A stretch of 33,668 bases of DNA from an uncultured Lachnospiraceae bacterium (GCA_910577825.1 CAJTOK010000041.1:1-33668); one strand, 5' to 3'; shown: positions 14,912 to 23,404, counted from the first letter of the stretch. A program made the numbers and translations. Notes: generated from the letters alone by a model not told the origin.

Positions 14912-15766
14912 TCATACCAGCCCCATCATGTCGATTTGTTTCTGGTATTCTTTACATGTTGTTTTTATATAAATCCTTGTTGTTTCTATGCTGTTATGCC
15001 CAAGTACATCTGCAAGTTTTGCTATATCTTTATTTTTCTGGTAGAATGTTTTTGCAAATAAATGCCTGAAATTGTGTGGGAATATTTTTTTATCCTGTAC
15101 GCCTGCATCTTTCCCAAGCAGTTTTATTTCACGCCATATATTGCTGCGGTCGACTGCCCTGCCCCCTGATGTGCGGAATACAATGCCGTTTTCAATTTTA
15201 TTCTCACTTATGTATTTTAATAAAAGTTTCTGCAGTTTTTTGGGTACAATGACTTTTCTCTGTTTCCCTTTACATAAAATTTCTGCCGTCCCGGTTTTTA
15301 CACTTTCTGCTGTGATGCCTGACAGTTCGCTGGCACGTATTCCCATTGCACACAATGTCCTTATAACCATTGCAAGCCTTTTTTTGCATTTGCGTAGGGC
15401 GGCCTGTACCAGTTTTTTGTATTCGGCTTTTGATAAATCCTTGTTTTCTGGCATAAATGTTTCTTTCTGTATACGGTATGTCTTAACACGGAGCCCGTAC
15501 CACCCAAGGTATTCAAACAGCCTGTTGGCTGCTACAAGGAATGAGTTGATGCTTGAAAGTTTATATTTTTTCCCTGCTATCAAATCTTCTTTATAGGAAA
15601 TTACCAGCTCTTTTGTAATTTCACGCCCGCCTGCATATCCTGCAAGTTTTTTTATGTCACATATGTATTTGCTGATGGTTGCCCTGCTTTTTTCTTCCCT
15701 TATTAAATAATCTGTATAATCTTTTAATATTTGTTCTGTAATAAAATTTCCCGTTTGCTTTTCCAT
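14912..15766 (-). CDS. Tyrosine recombinase, XerC/XerD-like, probable promoter invertase
   Basis: The 284-residue enzyme has an N-terminal core-binding domain (about 8-95) and a complete catalytic domain with the full active set: Arg144 (MGIRASEL), candidate Lys168 in the beta-hairpin (KGKQRKVIVP), His231 and Arg234 (FPHNFRHLFA), His257 (LGHNSIETT) and the nucleophile Tyr266 (RIYIK). Length and spacing match Xer-type recombinases. ATG 15766 is chosen because GGAGG lies 5 bases upstream; a longer frame to 15817 would run through a terminator hairpin. It is followed directly by the paired 28-bp sites and the promoter segment, so it is the obvious candidate to invert them, in cis and from its own promoter. 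It is a paralogue of the dead copy at 1240-1980. The chromosomal dif recombinase is an alternative role. Confidence 0.88.
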   Translation of the reverse strand: MEKQTGNFITEQILKDYTDYLIREEKSRATISKYICDIKKLAGYAGGREITKELVISYKEDLIAGKKYKLSSINSFLVAANRLFEYLGWYGLRVKTYRIQKETFMPENKDLSKAEYKKLVQAALRKCKKRLAMVIRTLCAMGIRASELSGITAESVKTGTAEILCKGKQRKVIVPKKLQKLLLKYISENKIENGIVFRTSGGRAVDRSNIWREIKLLGKDAGVQDKKIFPHNFRHLFAKTFYQKNKDIAKLADVLGHNSIETTRIYIKTTCKEYQKQIDMMGLV

Positions 15767-15799
15767 TAATTCCTCCGTAAAAATAAATATTATAAAACA

Positions 15800-15820
15800 G
15801 GGATGCTTTAAAAGCATCCC
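15800..15820 (-). terminator. Terminator after the SDR gene
   Basis: GGGATGCTTT and AAAGCATCCC form a perfect 10-bp stem around one base. On the minus strand it is followed by a T-rich run (TGTTTTATAATATTTATTTTT). It separates the SDR transcript from the recombinase gene. Confidence 0.65.
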
Positions 15821-15885
15821 ATATAATTATCCTGTATAGGTTATTGTTACTGTTTTTTGCTGGCAGACACCATGCCTTTTGTATA

Positions 15886-16629
15886 TTATACTTTTGATGC
15901 CCCGTCTACTGATAGTATTTCACCTGTTACATAACTTGCCATGTCACTTGCAAGGTAAAGGAACGCATCTGCTACTTCTGCTGGTTCTCCTGCCCTTCCA
16001 AGTGGTATCCTTGCAGAGATTGCCTGTACTGTCTGTTCTGGAAGTGCTGCTACCATGTCTGTTTTTGTTACGCCTGGCGCAACTGCATTGACACGTATTT
16101 TGTCTTTGCCAAGTTCCCTTGCCAGTGAGATTGTAATGCCGTTTACTGCAAATTTGCTTGCCGGGTAGCCAACGCCTGCCGGCTGCCCTGATATGCTTAC
16201 CATGGAGCTTGTGTTGATAATACAGCCGCCACCCTGTTCTTTCATAATTTTTGCAGCTGGAAGGATTGCATAAAAAACTGCTTTTACATTTAAGTCGATA
16301 GCTTTGTCAAATTCTTCTGCTGTATAGTTATAAAGTGGTGTGCTTTGTGAAATTCCTGCATTGTTTACAAGGATATCAATTCTTTTGTATTTTCCGTATA
16401 CTTTATTTATGGCTTCTTCTACTTCTTTTGCATCTGTAAGTTTAGGGCACATGCCTTCTGCTTCCCATGAAGGGTTTTCTTCACCCAGTTTTTGCAATGC
16501 TTTGTCTACTGTTTCCTGGCGTGAGCCAAATAAAACTACTTTTGCACCGTTTGTAAGGTATTTGCGCACTATTTCAAAGCCTATGCCCCTTGTCCCGCCT
16601 GTAACTATTGCTACTTTTCCTTTTAACAT
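15886..16629 (-). CDS. Short-chain dehydrogenase/reductase, FabG-like
   Basis: A 247-residue classical SDR: VTGGTRGIG (cofactor loop), LVNNAGIS, the catalytic Ser in IINTSSMVS, and Tyr/Lys in YPASK, ending in VTGEILSVDG as FabG-type enzymes do. It is probably an NAD(P)-dependent 3-oxoacyl-ACP reductase; hydroxysteroid dehydrogenases of gut bacteria have the same motifs and cannot be separated by eye. The gene stands alone, not in a fatty-acid cluster. ATG 16629 has only a weak purine stretch (ACAGG) close by. A better ribosome binding site (AAAGGA) sits further upstream, before an overlapping small reading frame at 16574-16675, so translation may be coupled to that frame. Confidence 0.85.
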   Translation of the reverse strand: MLKGKVAIVTGGTRGIGFEIVRKYLTNGAKVVLFGSRQETVDKALQKLGEENPSWEAEGMCPKLTDAKEVEEAINKVYGKYKRIDILVNNAGISQSTPLYNYTAEEFDKAIDLNVKAVFYAILPAAKIMKEQGGGCIINTSSMVSISGQPAGVGYPASKFAVNGITISLARELGKDKIRVNAVAPGVTKTDMVAALPEQTVQAISARIPLGRAGEPAEVADAFLYLASDMASYVTGEILSVDGASKV

Positions 16630-16675
16630 AACCTGTACCAGTCCACGGCAAAATGCCTGCTTTTACTATGGACAT
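16574..16675 (-). CDS. Possible 33-codon upstream ORF overlapping the SDR start
   Basis: ATG 16675 follows AAAGGA by 4 bases and opens a 33-codon frame (MSIVKAGILPWTGTGY and on) that ends in TGA inside the SDR gene in another frame. Its binding site is better than that of the SDR gene itself. The peptide matches nothing I know; it could be a translational-coupling leader or chance. Confidence 0.25.
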   Translation of the reverse strand: MSIVKAGILPWTGTGYVKRKSSNSYRRDKGHRL

Positions 16676-16750
16676 TTTATCCTTTCTTTTTTTATATGCT
16701 TTTCATAGTATAACATATTTTTTAAATTTATTGTACTGTTAATATGCTTA

Positions 16751-18007
16751 CTAATGGAATGAATTTGCAGCAGAGCTTCCGGCAATATATCCGCTTGTCC
16801 ATGCCCATTGCAGGTTATATCCGCCGCATATGCCGTCAATATCGGTTATTTCCCCTGCAAAGTAAAGCCCCCTGCAAAGTTTTGATTCCATTGTGCCCGG
16901 GTTGATTTCTGAAGTCTTTACCCCGCCGCATGTTACTTGTGCTTTGTCAAAGCCGCCTGTTGCTTTTGGGACAAGATGCCATTCTTTTATTGTTCCTGCA
17001 ATTTTAACTATACCACTGTCTGTAATCCCTGATGCCCTGCTTTTGGCCGCTATGCCGCATTTTTTAAGAAGTGCCTGGGCCAGCCTGTTATTTATAATTC
17101 CTTCAAATATATCACCTGTACTGGAATTTGCAGGGTCTGCCCTGCGTCTTTTTAATTCTTTTATAATCTCTTCTGTACTGTATGCCGGCATAATGTCTAT
17201 AATAAGATATGGCCTGCTGCCCTTGTACAGTTCTGATGATATGTACCTGCTAACCTGGAATACAGGTATTCCCGATATTCCTGATGCCACAAACTGTAAT
17301 TCCCCGCTGTCTTTGCAAAGCAGCCTGCCGTTCCTTTTGTATGCCTTTACTGTCCCTTTTGTCCTTGCGCCTGCCCATTCTTTTAAATATTTTTCATTTA
17401 ATATACATGATGTAAGTGCCGGGAGCGGATGGATTACCGTGTGTCCAAGTGATTTGGCAATTTTATAGCCTGAACCGTCAGAACCATGTGCAGCCCCTGC
17501 TTTGCCCCCTGTTGCAATAATTAACCTGCTGGCATAATACCTGTTTTTGTCTGTTTCTATAATAAACCCGTCCTGTTTTCCCGTTTTTTTATTTAAACGC
17601 ACTTGTGCTTTAATAACTTTTTCGTCTGTGTGTATATCTGCTGCCGTATTTCTAAGCTGTCTTTCCAGTATATTCCTTACGCTTAAAGCCTGTCCCGATA
17701 AAGGATATATGTAGCCATCCTTTTCATATGGCATTATTCCATATGACTTAAATAATTCCACTGTTTCTTTGCAGCCAAATTTTTGTAGTGCATCCCATGC
17801 AAATTTACTGTCATTCCCCCTGTAACATTCTTCTGACTGGTAGTAATTTGTATAGTTGCATCTGCCATTACCAGTTGCAAGTATCTTTCTGCCAGGCTGT
17901 GGCATTTTCTCGGCAACAATAATGTCCCCGCATTTCTTTGATGCAGCAAGGGCAGCCATTATGCCTGCTGCCCCTCCTCCTGCAATAAAAATTCCTGTGC
18001 TTTCCAT
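16751..18007 (-). CDS. BaiN/RdsA-family FAD-dependent oxidoreductase (HI0933-like)
   Basis: The 418-residue flavoprotein opens with the dinucleotide-binding IFIAGGGAAGIMAALAA and the family signature PGRKILATGNGRCNYTN, has RLIIATGGKAGAAHGSDG midway, and closes with GLYFAGEITDIDGICGGYNLQWAWTSG. The length is typical. Members bind FAD and probably reduce small organic substrates; the best-known relative acts in bile-acid dehydroxylation, but the family is near-universal in Bacillota, so bile-acid work cannot be claimed here. ATG 18007 has AGGAGGG 6 bases upstream. The SDR gene follows after 121 bases with its own leader, so co-transcription is possible but not shown. Confidence 0.88.
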   Translation of the reverse strand: MESTGIFIAGGGAAGIMAALAASKKCGDIIVAEKMPQPGRKILATGNGRCNYTNYYQSEECYRGNDSKFAWDALQKFGCKETVELFKSYGIMPYEKDGYIYPLSGQALSVRNILERQLRNTAADIHTDEKVIKAQVRLNKKTGKQDGFIIETDKNRYYASRLIIATGGKAGAAHGSDGSGYKIAKSLGHTVIHPLPALTSCILNEKYLKEWAGARTKGTVKAYKRNGRLLCKDSGELQFVASGISGIPVFQVSRYISSELYKGSRPYLIIDIMPAYSTEEIIKELKRRRADPANSSTGDIFEGIINNRLAQALLKKCGIAAKSRASGITDSGIVKIAGTIKEWHLVPKATGGFDKAQVTCGGVKTSEINPGTMESKLCRGLYFAGEITDIDGICGGYNLQWAWTSGYIAGSSAANSFH

Positions 18008-18041
18008 GAAATCCCTCCTGTAAACCGGGTTTCTTTAAAAT

Positions 18042-18728
18042 CTATGAAGAATAATTCTCCAGAATACTGTATAATTCATCTTCATCACTCACTTCTATGC
18101 CTTTTTTAAGTGCATTTTTTTCTTTTTCATGCAGCCCTTCTGTTTCTATCCCTGTATATTCATACACTGTTTTTTTATCCCCATAGTATACTACTACTTC
18201 GCCGTCTACTGCAATAAGGTAATACTTGTATTCTACTTTGGAGCTGTTATATATTTTCCTTACAACAAGCCGCTCATTTGAAAAACTTGTAACTCCCATG
18301 CTCTGTAATCCTTTTAAAAACTCCTCTGCCGGGATATCTTTCATATAATCCTTACAGTAATTATCTGCATCTTCCCTTTTAAGCCCTACAAGCTCTTCTG
18401 GCAGGGTTTCATACTCAACAGTTGTTGTATCTTTTACAGCGTCGTAATTTTCAATCTGGTAAATAGTCTGTACTGAAAGTGTGTCATAATCACTTGTATC
18501 TGCCTGTACATTATCTTCTGCAAGCTGCTGCCTTTCTGAAAGTTCTTCATACCTTGATTCCACCTTGTCTGTAACAACAGCATCTATTTCACTATAAACC
18601 CTTTCCTCGCTGTTAATCTGCATTTCTTCAAAATGCTTCAGGGCTGATTTATAACAAATGTAATTGCCAAGGGCAAATACCAGAATCAATGAACCTGCTA
18701 CGCATAAATATTTAGTTATTATTTTCAT
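18042..18728 (-). CDS. Membrane-anchored protein with BofC-like C-terminal domain
   Basis: Starting at ATG 18728 (GGTGA just upstream), the product has one N-terminal membrane segment (YLCVAGSLILVFALGNYICY). An acidic, coiled-looking stretch follows, and then a C-terminal region resembling the BofC C-terminal domain: YLIAVDGEVVVYYGDK, TVYEYTGIETEGLHEKEKNA, then LKKGIEVSDEDELYSILENY. In Bacillus, BofC restrains the SpoIVB protease that triggers sigma-K processing during sporulation. Assigning that role here is inference; the match is to the fold pattern only. The gene follows the MutS-like gene by 56 bases, which suggests a shared transcript. A longer frame to 18782 exists but lacks a good start. 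Confidence 0.55.
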   Translation of the reverse strand: MKIITKYLCVAGSLILVFALGNYICYKSALKHFEEMQINSEERVYSEIDAVVTDKVESRYEELSERQQLAEDNVQADTSDYDTLSVQTIYQIENYDAVKDTTTVEYETLPEELVGLKREDADNYCKDYMKDIPAEEFLKGLQSMGVTSFSNERLVVRKIYNSSKVEYKYYLIAVDGEVVVYYGDKKTVYEYTGIETEGLHEKEKNALKKGIEVSDEDELYSILENYSS

Positions 18729-18784
18729 AAAATCACCGGGCCTTTCTTTATCCTTAAATCTATTATCGCCTGGCGAAGCCATAT

Positions 18785-20473
18785 TTATACAGTCCAGAAA
18801 CCATTTTCCAGAAAAAACTGTGCCGCCCTTTCTGCCCCTTTTGTAATTACCTGTTTATATCCAATCATGTCCAGAAGCTTTATTGCATTGCGTGTTTTTG
18901 TAGTGCCTTTTCTTAATTTATAATCAAAAACCACGTTACCATCCTCAACTGTTTCTTCAAAATGGTAGTTGTCAAAGCTGCCCTGAAGCATTTTGGCAAG
19001 TTCAAGGTCATGTGTGGCAGCATAGCACATAGCGCTGGCTTCTGATATATATTTAAGTATCTGTGATGAAGATGCTATACGTTCAAGTGTGTTAGTTCCC
19101 CTTAAAACTTCGTCTATAAAGCATAATACTGGTGTATCTGCTTTATCTGCCTTGTCAATTATTCTTTTAAGTGATTTTATCTCTACAATATAATAGCTTT
19201 CATTGGTAAAAATATCGTCCCTTAATGCCATTGATGAATATATATGGAAAAAGCATGAATTATAGCTGTCTGCAAGGACTGTGTGTATTGTCTGTGCAAA
19301 TATTGCATTTATTGCTACTGTTTTGATAAATACTGATTTGCCTGAGGCATTAGAGCCTGTAACCAGTATGCTTTTGCCTGCATTTATTGAATTTTTGACA
19401 GGCTTTTCTAACAGCGGATGGTACAAGTTTGTAAAGTCCATTGATATGTCTTTCCTTCCTTTTGCTTTATAAAGCACCGGAATACAGAAATGTCCTGCCC
19501 CTGCCCTGAATGATGCAATGGATGCCATGCTGTCTATATATCCTGTTATATTATAGATGGTATTTAATTCTTTTTCATGTTTTTTAAGCTCACCTGCCAT
19601 GCTGGAAATCTTTATTAAGTCTATATGGAAAAGAATCCTTAAATAATCCATGGCTGAATCAAGTATATCACCATTCATGTTACCGCCTGCAACAAGCCAG
19701 ATGTTTTTATTAAACTTTTTAAGGCTCCTGGTACATGCAACAAGCCTGTCTTTGTATCCGCCAAGCCCTGCAATGCCAGTATCTGCTATGCTTTCTGCCT
19801 GCCGTATAATCCTTGATATAAATGTAAAGACCCTGATGTATGGGTCTGCTTTGGCTTTGCTTTTATAATATGTTATTACATTGTGTATAATTAATAAAGC
19901 TGTTACTAAAACCATTACCGCAGGATTAACTATGCAAAGGCAGAGTGATATAGCAAGGGATGCACCACAGCATATATGGTAAAGCCTGTTCCCTTTGTCC
20001 ATGCTGTTTATTTCTTTAATATAGCTGTATACAGAAATCTTTTCAAGCCTGCCCATTCCTGCAAGTGCCATCTGTAGCTTTATGCGTTCTTCTTCATCTG
20101 CCTGTATACAGTTAATTGTGTTTTCCCTTTCTTCAAGTACAGATATATCTGTACAGGGCTTGCGCAAAAGTGCATAAAGGCATTCCTCACCTATTGATGT
20201 CATTGTATGGTTTATTTGCATAAAAACTGCGTCCATGTCAAGGTCATTGCAGGTTATATCATCAATATCTGTTTCAGATATATTCTGGCTGTAATAATAT
20301 TTTATTGCCTGGAAAACCTCATTGGAATATTCACGCCCTGATGGCTGTCCCCATGTGTTTTTAAGGCGGTTATAAAGCCTTTTCTTGTACAGCCGTTCAT
20401 CATAGATGCCTTTAATTATAAGTAATGAAACTATTAGTATGGCAGCAATTACAATTTTATAAGTAGTATCCAT
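18785..20473 (-). CDS. Membrane-associated MutS-family ATPase
   Basis: The C-terminal 200 residues are a MutS domain V ABC-type ATPase: Walker A VTGSNASGKSVF (372-381 core), Walker B LCFIDEVLRGTNTLER (450-464) and the following ATHDLELAKML. Upstream is a degenerate MutS core (domain III-like helices, IGEECLYALLRKP). The N-terminus has a membrane helix (about 7-22) and a hairpin of two more lies at 164-203. There is no mismatch-recognition domain I and no Smr nuclease tail, so it is neither MutS1 nor MutS2. Such membrane MutS homologues are common in Clostridia and their function is unknown. GGGGGC precedes ATG 20473. It is followed by the BofC-like gene. Confidence 0.8.
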   Translation of the reverse strand: MDTTYKIVIAAILIVSLLIIKGIYDERLYKKRLYNRLKNTWGQPSGREYSNEVFQAIKYYYSQNISETDIDDITCNDLDMDAVFMQINHTMTSIGEECLYALLRKPCTDISVLEERENTINCIQADEEERIKLQMALAGMGRLEKISVYSYIKEINSMDKGNRLYHICCGASLAISLCLCIVNPAVMVLVTALLIIHNVITYYKSKAKADPYIRVFTFISRIIRQAESIADTGIAGLGGYKDRLVACTRSLKKFNKNIWLVAGGNMNGDILDSAMDYLRILFHIDLIKISSMAGELKKHEKELNTIYNITGYIDSMASIASFRAGAGHFCIPVLYKAKGRKDISMDFTNLYHPLLEKPVKNSINAGKSILVTGSNASGKSVFIKTVAINAIFAQTIHTVLADSYNSCFFHIYSSMALRDDIFTNESYYIVEIKSLKRIIDKADKADTPVLCFIDEVLRGTNTLERIASSSQILKYISEASAMCYAATHDLELAKMLQGSFDNYHFEETVEDGNVVFDYKLRKGTTKTRNAIKLLDMIGYKQVITKGAERAAQFFLENGFWTV

Positions 20474-20544
20474 AACCAGCCCCCGTTTTATGTTATTTTA
20501 GATTATTATACCAGAAAACTGGCCGGATGCAAAGCATAATTATA

Positions 20545-20584
20545 AAAAGCACTACATTATTATTAAATATGCTGTAGTGCTTTT
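20545..20584. terminator. Terminator between the NlpC/P60 and MutS genes
   Basis: AAAAGCACTACA (20545-20556) pairs with TGTAGTGCTTTT (20573-20584) as a perfect 12-bp stem; A/T-rich ends give T runs on both strands. It closes the NlpC/P60 transcript on the minus strand. Confidence 0.75.
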
Positions 20585-20606
20585 ATACATTATATAATAT
20601 CTATTT

Positions 20607-21827
20607 TTACATGACACGTCCGATTTTTAATGGCTGGCGGTAGTAAGCACTTGATATCTTGATGCCGTCCCTTGAATTGCTTGCATGGATAATCTGGCCG
20701 CCGCCTATATACAATGCAACATGGTTTACTGTAGAACCGCTTCCATAAAAGAAAAGGTCACCAGCCTGGACATCTGTACTGCTTACACTTCTTGTTGCTG
20801 CTGCCTGTTCCCTTGATGTACGTGGAAGGGAATAGCCAAAGTGTTCATATATACGCATTACAAAGCCTGAACAGTCAGTACCGTTTGTAAGGCTTGTGCC
20901 GCCCCATACATACCTGTTGCCAAGGAACTGCATTGCATAATCAACTATAGATAATGATGCCTGGCTGCTTCCACTGTCTTGTGTGCCTTGTGAAGTGTGT
21001 GATGGCTGTTTTATTGTAACTGCCCTGTTAAGGTTATATGTGAAATCTATAAAATCTTTGCTTACAAACATCCTTTCTTCGTCTATTTTAAGCATTACCC
21101 AGTTACCTGCATCTTTATACATCTTTTCCAGGTCAATACCACGCAGGTCTTTTTTAGAACAGTATTTTGCAATATATCTTTTAATCCAGTTTTCTGTTAT
21201 ATTTTCCTCTGCTACCCTGTACTCCTCATCAGCGGAAATCTGGTCATAAATGCCAGAATCAATAGTAGGAAGTGTGCGCACATTTAATGTTTCTGTAGAT
21301 ACCGTAGCCCTTAATGTTGCTATACGTTTTGCCCTTGCTTCTGCTTTTTCATCAGTAATAAGGTATTCTGCCTTTACCCAGCCCCTGACTTTGCCAGATA
21401 CAATTTTTGCCCATCCGTTCTTTATCTTGTAAACATTGCATCCCGAGTTTCTTGTCATTTTGCCAACAATTTTAGAACTTTCATCTGGCGATTTACGTAC
21501 ATTAAGGTAATTATGTACATTAGCTACCCCAAGCCTGTCATAGACAAGGTTAAGCTTAAATTCCTCTTCTGTTTCTGTTTTATTTGATGATGAGTTCGCC
21601 TTTACAGTAGTTTTTTTGCTGCCAGTCCCTTCCTCTGTTTCCCTGTCCTTCTGCTCTTCATTTGCAATACCAGCAATAACTGTATCACAATATTTTTCAA
21701 GGGCAAACGTAATCCCTGCCAGATGTTTTTCCTCAGTTACAGCTGTACCTGTTCCTGTGGCAGGTATAACTGTACATGATATGGCAGCTGCTCCTGCAGC
21801 AAAAAATTTTACAATATTTTTTCTCAT
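20607..21827 (-). CDS. Secreted NlpC/P60 peptidoglycan hydrolase with SH3 domains
   Basis: The 406-residue protein has an N-terminal signal segment (VKFFAAGAAAISCTVIPA), then a charged linker. One clear bacterial SH3 domain lies at about 105-157 (YLNVRKSPDESSKIVGKM, GWAKIVSGKVRGWVKAEYL) and a second around 178-260 (LNVRTLPTIDSGIYDQI). A Ser/Gln-rich linker leads to a C-terminal NlpC/P60 domain with Cys319 (TDCSGFVMRIY), His369 (VNHVALYIG) and a third polar residue near His381. It should cleave cell-wall stem peptides outside the cell, probably during growth or division. CGGAGG precedes ATG 21827 and a TATAAT at 21845-21850 may be its -10 box, though no good -35 is seen. It is transcribed alone and diverges from the GT2 gene at 22130. 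Confidence 0.9.
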   Translation of the reverse strand: MRKNIVKFFAAGAAAISCTVIPATGTGTAVTEEKHLAGITFALEKYCDTVIAGIANEEQKDRETEEGTGSKKTTVKANSSSNKTETEEEFKLNLVYDRLGVANVHNYLNVRKSPDESSKIVGKMTRNSGCNVYKIKNGWAKIVSGKVRGWVKAEYLITDEKAEARAKRIATLRATVSTETLNVRTLPTIDSGIYDQISADEEYRVAEENITENWIKRYIAKYCSKKDLRGIDLEKMYKDAGNWVMLKIDEERMFVSKDFIDFTYNLNRAVTIKQPSHTSQGTQDSGSSQASLSIVDYAMQFLGNRYVWGGTSLTNGTDCSGFVMRIYEHFGYSLPRTSREQAAATRSVSSTDVQAGDLFFYGSGSTVNHVALYIGGGQIIHASNSRDGIKISSAYYRQPLKIGRVM

Positions 21828-22016
21828 TTTATCCTCCGATAAATATTATAGATGCCTTAATCATTACAAAATTATTACAAATATGTTTTAAATTATAACA
21901 ATTACCATATGCTTTGTCAATTAGCTGCGTCCTAAAGTATTGCTATTTTGCAGTGCAGATGGTAAAATTAAAAAACTGGGACTAATGGCAATTATTGTTA
22001 AGAAATGGGAGATAGT

Positions 22017-22072
22017 GTGAAAAATATATCTAAGGCAGCAAAAAACTCTACCTAAGATATATTAAATTTCAC
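22017..22072 (+). promoter_or_regulatory. Long hairpin in GT2 leader
   Basis: GTGAAA pairs with TTTCAC at the ends, and AATATATCTAAGG (22023-22035) pairs with CCTAAGATATATT (22051-22063) with one mismatch, leaving a 15-base loop and a three-base bulge. Its role (attenuator, protein-binding site or mobile remnant) is unknown. Confidence 0.5.
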
Positions 22073-22100
22073 AAACAGGTTTACCCGTTTTGCTATTTGT

Positions 22101-22116
22101 GCCGCCTAAAGGCGGC
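22101..22116 (+). promoter_or_regulatory. GC-rich hairpin beside the GT2 ribosome binding site
   Basis: GCCGCC TAAA GGCGGC is a perfect 6-bp stem with a four-base loop, ending 2 bases before the GGGGGA ribosome binding site (22119-22124). It may affect initiation by position; no known riboswitch is recognised. Confidence 0.5.
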
Positions 22117-22129
22117 ATGGGGGATTATT

Positions 22130-23404
22130 ATGAAGAAAATTGGTATTGTGGTATGCAATTATAATAAAGAAAATGCTGTACTGGACTGTATACAGAGCAT
22201 ACTGGAATCAAAGTTTAAAGATTTTGATTTATATGTGGTGGATAATGGCTCTACGGATAATTCTGTAAAGCGTATACAAAAAACTTACCCTGAAGGGCTT
22301 GTGCTAATCCAGAACAGGGAAAACCTTGGCGGCTCTGGCGGTTTTAATACAGGGCTCCGGGAAGTTTATAAAAAGGGATATCCTTATGTTATGTGTGTTG
22401 ACAATGACGCGCTGCTTGATGAGAATGCAATAGGTAATTTATATGCGTTTCTGGAAAAACACCCTGAAGCCGGGATGGCTGGTGCCAAGGTATACCATCT
22501 GGAAGCCCCTGATTATGTCCAGCAGTTCGGGCAGGAGATTGATTTTAAATATTTCTGTACTGAGGCTTTGTATTTTAATGAATATGAAGATGGCAGTATG
22601 CCGGAATTTATCTATACAGATTCTGTAGCGGCATGTTCACTTATGGTGAGAAAATGTGTTATTGATAAAATCGGGTTTATGCCAGAGGAAAACTTTTTGT
22701 ACTGGGATGATACAGAATGGTGCTATCTTTGCAACCTTGCAGGGTATAAGGTTGCTTCTGTTGGCAATGCCAAGGCACTCCATGCAATGGGCGCTAAGGA
22801 AGAAGTTAATAATACATTCCCGACATATTACGCATGGCGGAACTGGATTGTATTTTTTACAAAGTATGTAAAGGATGAAGAACTGGAGAGGATGGCAGAA
22901 ACTTTTCTAGGCTCTGTATTCCAGGTTGTTTATGAAGGACTCCATTCTGGGAACTCATGCCGTGCCCGTACAGTAATGTTTGCATATGATGATGCAATAC
23001 ATGGCATTATGGGAAAGGCAGGGGAGAACAGGATTTTTAACCTGGATTTTAATAAAAAACCTTTCCTTCACCTTTTTAATGGCAAGGAGAAGATTTTCCT
23101 TGAAGATAACGGGTATACTTCCACTGCGGCATGGCTAAAAGATTTTGCTTCCAGTAATGGATACAATATTACATGGGTTAATAAATGCCAGGATGGCGTG
23201 CCTGTTATTTCCATATGTGAAAATATCTTTGAAGTTAATGATTTAAGCCGTGAAAAAATTTATATTGATATTAATAAGTGTATCTTTGAAACTGAAGAAG
23301 ATGCAATGGATATTATAAATTATAATTACAGCAAAAGAAGTTTTATATTTTCACAAAAGCCCGTTTTCCTTGAATATGCCAGGAAATTAAGAAAAAAGCA
23401 TTAG
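22130..23404 (+). CDS. GT2 glycosyltransferase (rhamnosyl/galactofuranosyl-transferase-like)
   Basis: A 424-residue GT-A enzyme: IGIVVCNYNKENAVLDCI at the N-terminus, LYVVDNGSTDNS for nucleotide binding, RENLGGSGGFNTGLRE (characteristic of the WbbL/GlfT2-type subgroup), VMCVDNDALLD for the metal-binding DxD, and FLYWDDTEWCYL with the catalytic-base region. There is no membrane helix. Relatives add rhamnose or galactofuranose to wall polysaccharides; the sugar here is not determined. ATG 22130 is used because GGGGGA lies just upstream; an earlier in-frame TTG at 22097 falls before the hairpin and has no binding site. Unlike the glycan operon enzymes it carries no accessory Rossmann domain, and it is transcribed alone, ended by the strong hairpin at 23431-23471. 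Confidence 0.85.
   Translation: MKKIGIVVCNYNKENAVLDCIQSILESKFKDFDLYVVDNGSTDNSVKRIQKTYPEGLVLIQNRENLGGSGGFNTGLREVYKKGYPYVMCVDNDALLDENAIGNLYAFLEKHPEAGMAGAKVYHLEAPDYVQQFGQEIDFKYFCTEALYFNEYEDGSMPEFIYTDSVAACSLMVRKCVIDKIGFMPEENFLYWDDTEWCYLCNLAGYKVASVGNAKALHAMGAKEEVNNTFPTYYAWRNWIVFFTKYVKDEELERMAETFLGSVFQVVYEGLHSGNSCRARTVMFAYDDAIHGIMGKAGENRIFNLDFNKKPFLHLFNGKEKIFLEDNGYTSTAAWLKDFASSNGYNITWVNKCQDGVPVISICENIFEVNDLSREKIYIDINKCIFETEEDAMDIINYNYSKRSFIFSQKPVFLEYARKLRKKH

Larger units (their letters stand above)
21828..22129. other. Divergent intergenic region with structured leader
   Basis: This 302-base gap between the divergent NlpC/P60 and GT2 genes has no convincing ORF. It holds a -10-like TATAAT for the NlpC/P60 gene near 21845, and three consecutive hairpin-forming stretches upstream of the GT2 ribosome binding site (22017-22072, 22074-22089 and 22101-22116). 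No clear sigma-A promoter for the GT2 gene was found. Confidence 0.6.

Noticed and set aside
15072..15596. Long open frame on the plus strand inside the recombinase gene.
   Set aside because: It is antisense to a well-supported gene, has no ribosome binding site and resembles no protein family.
15886..18007. SDR plus BaiN-family pair as a bile-acid conversion cluster.
   Set aside because: Both families are widespread in Bacillota with other roles and no other bai-type gene is nearby.
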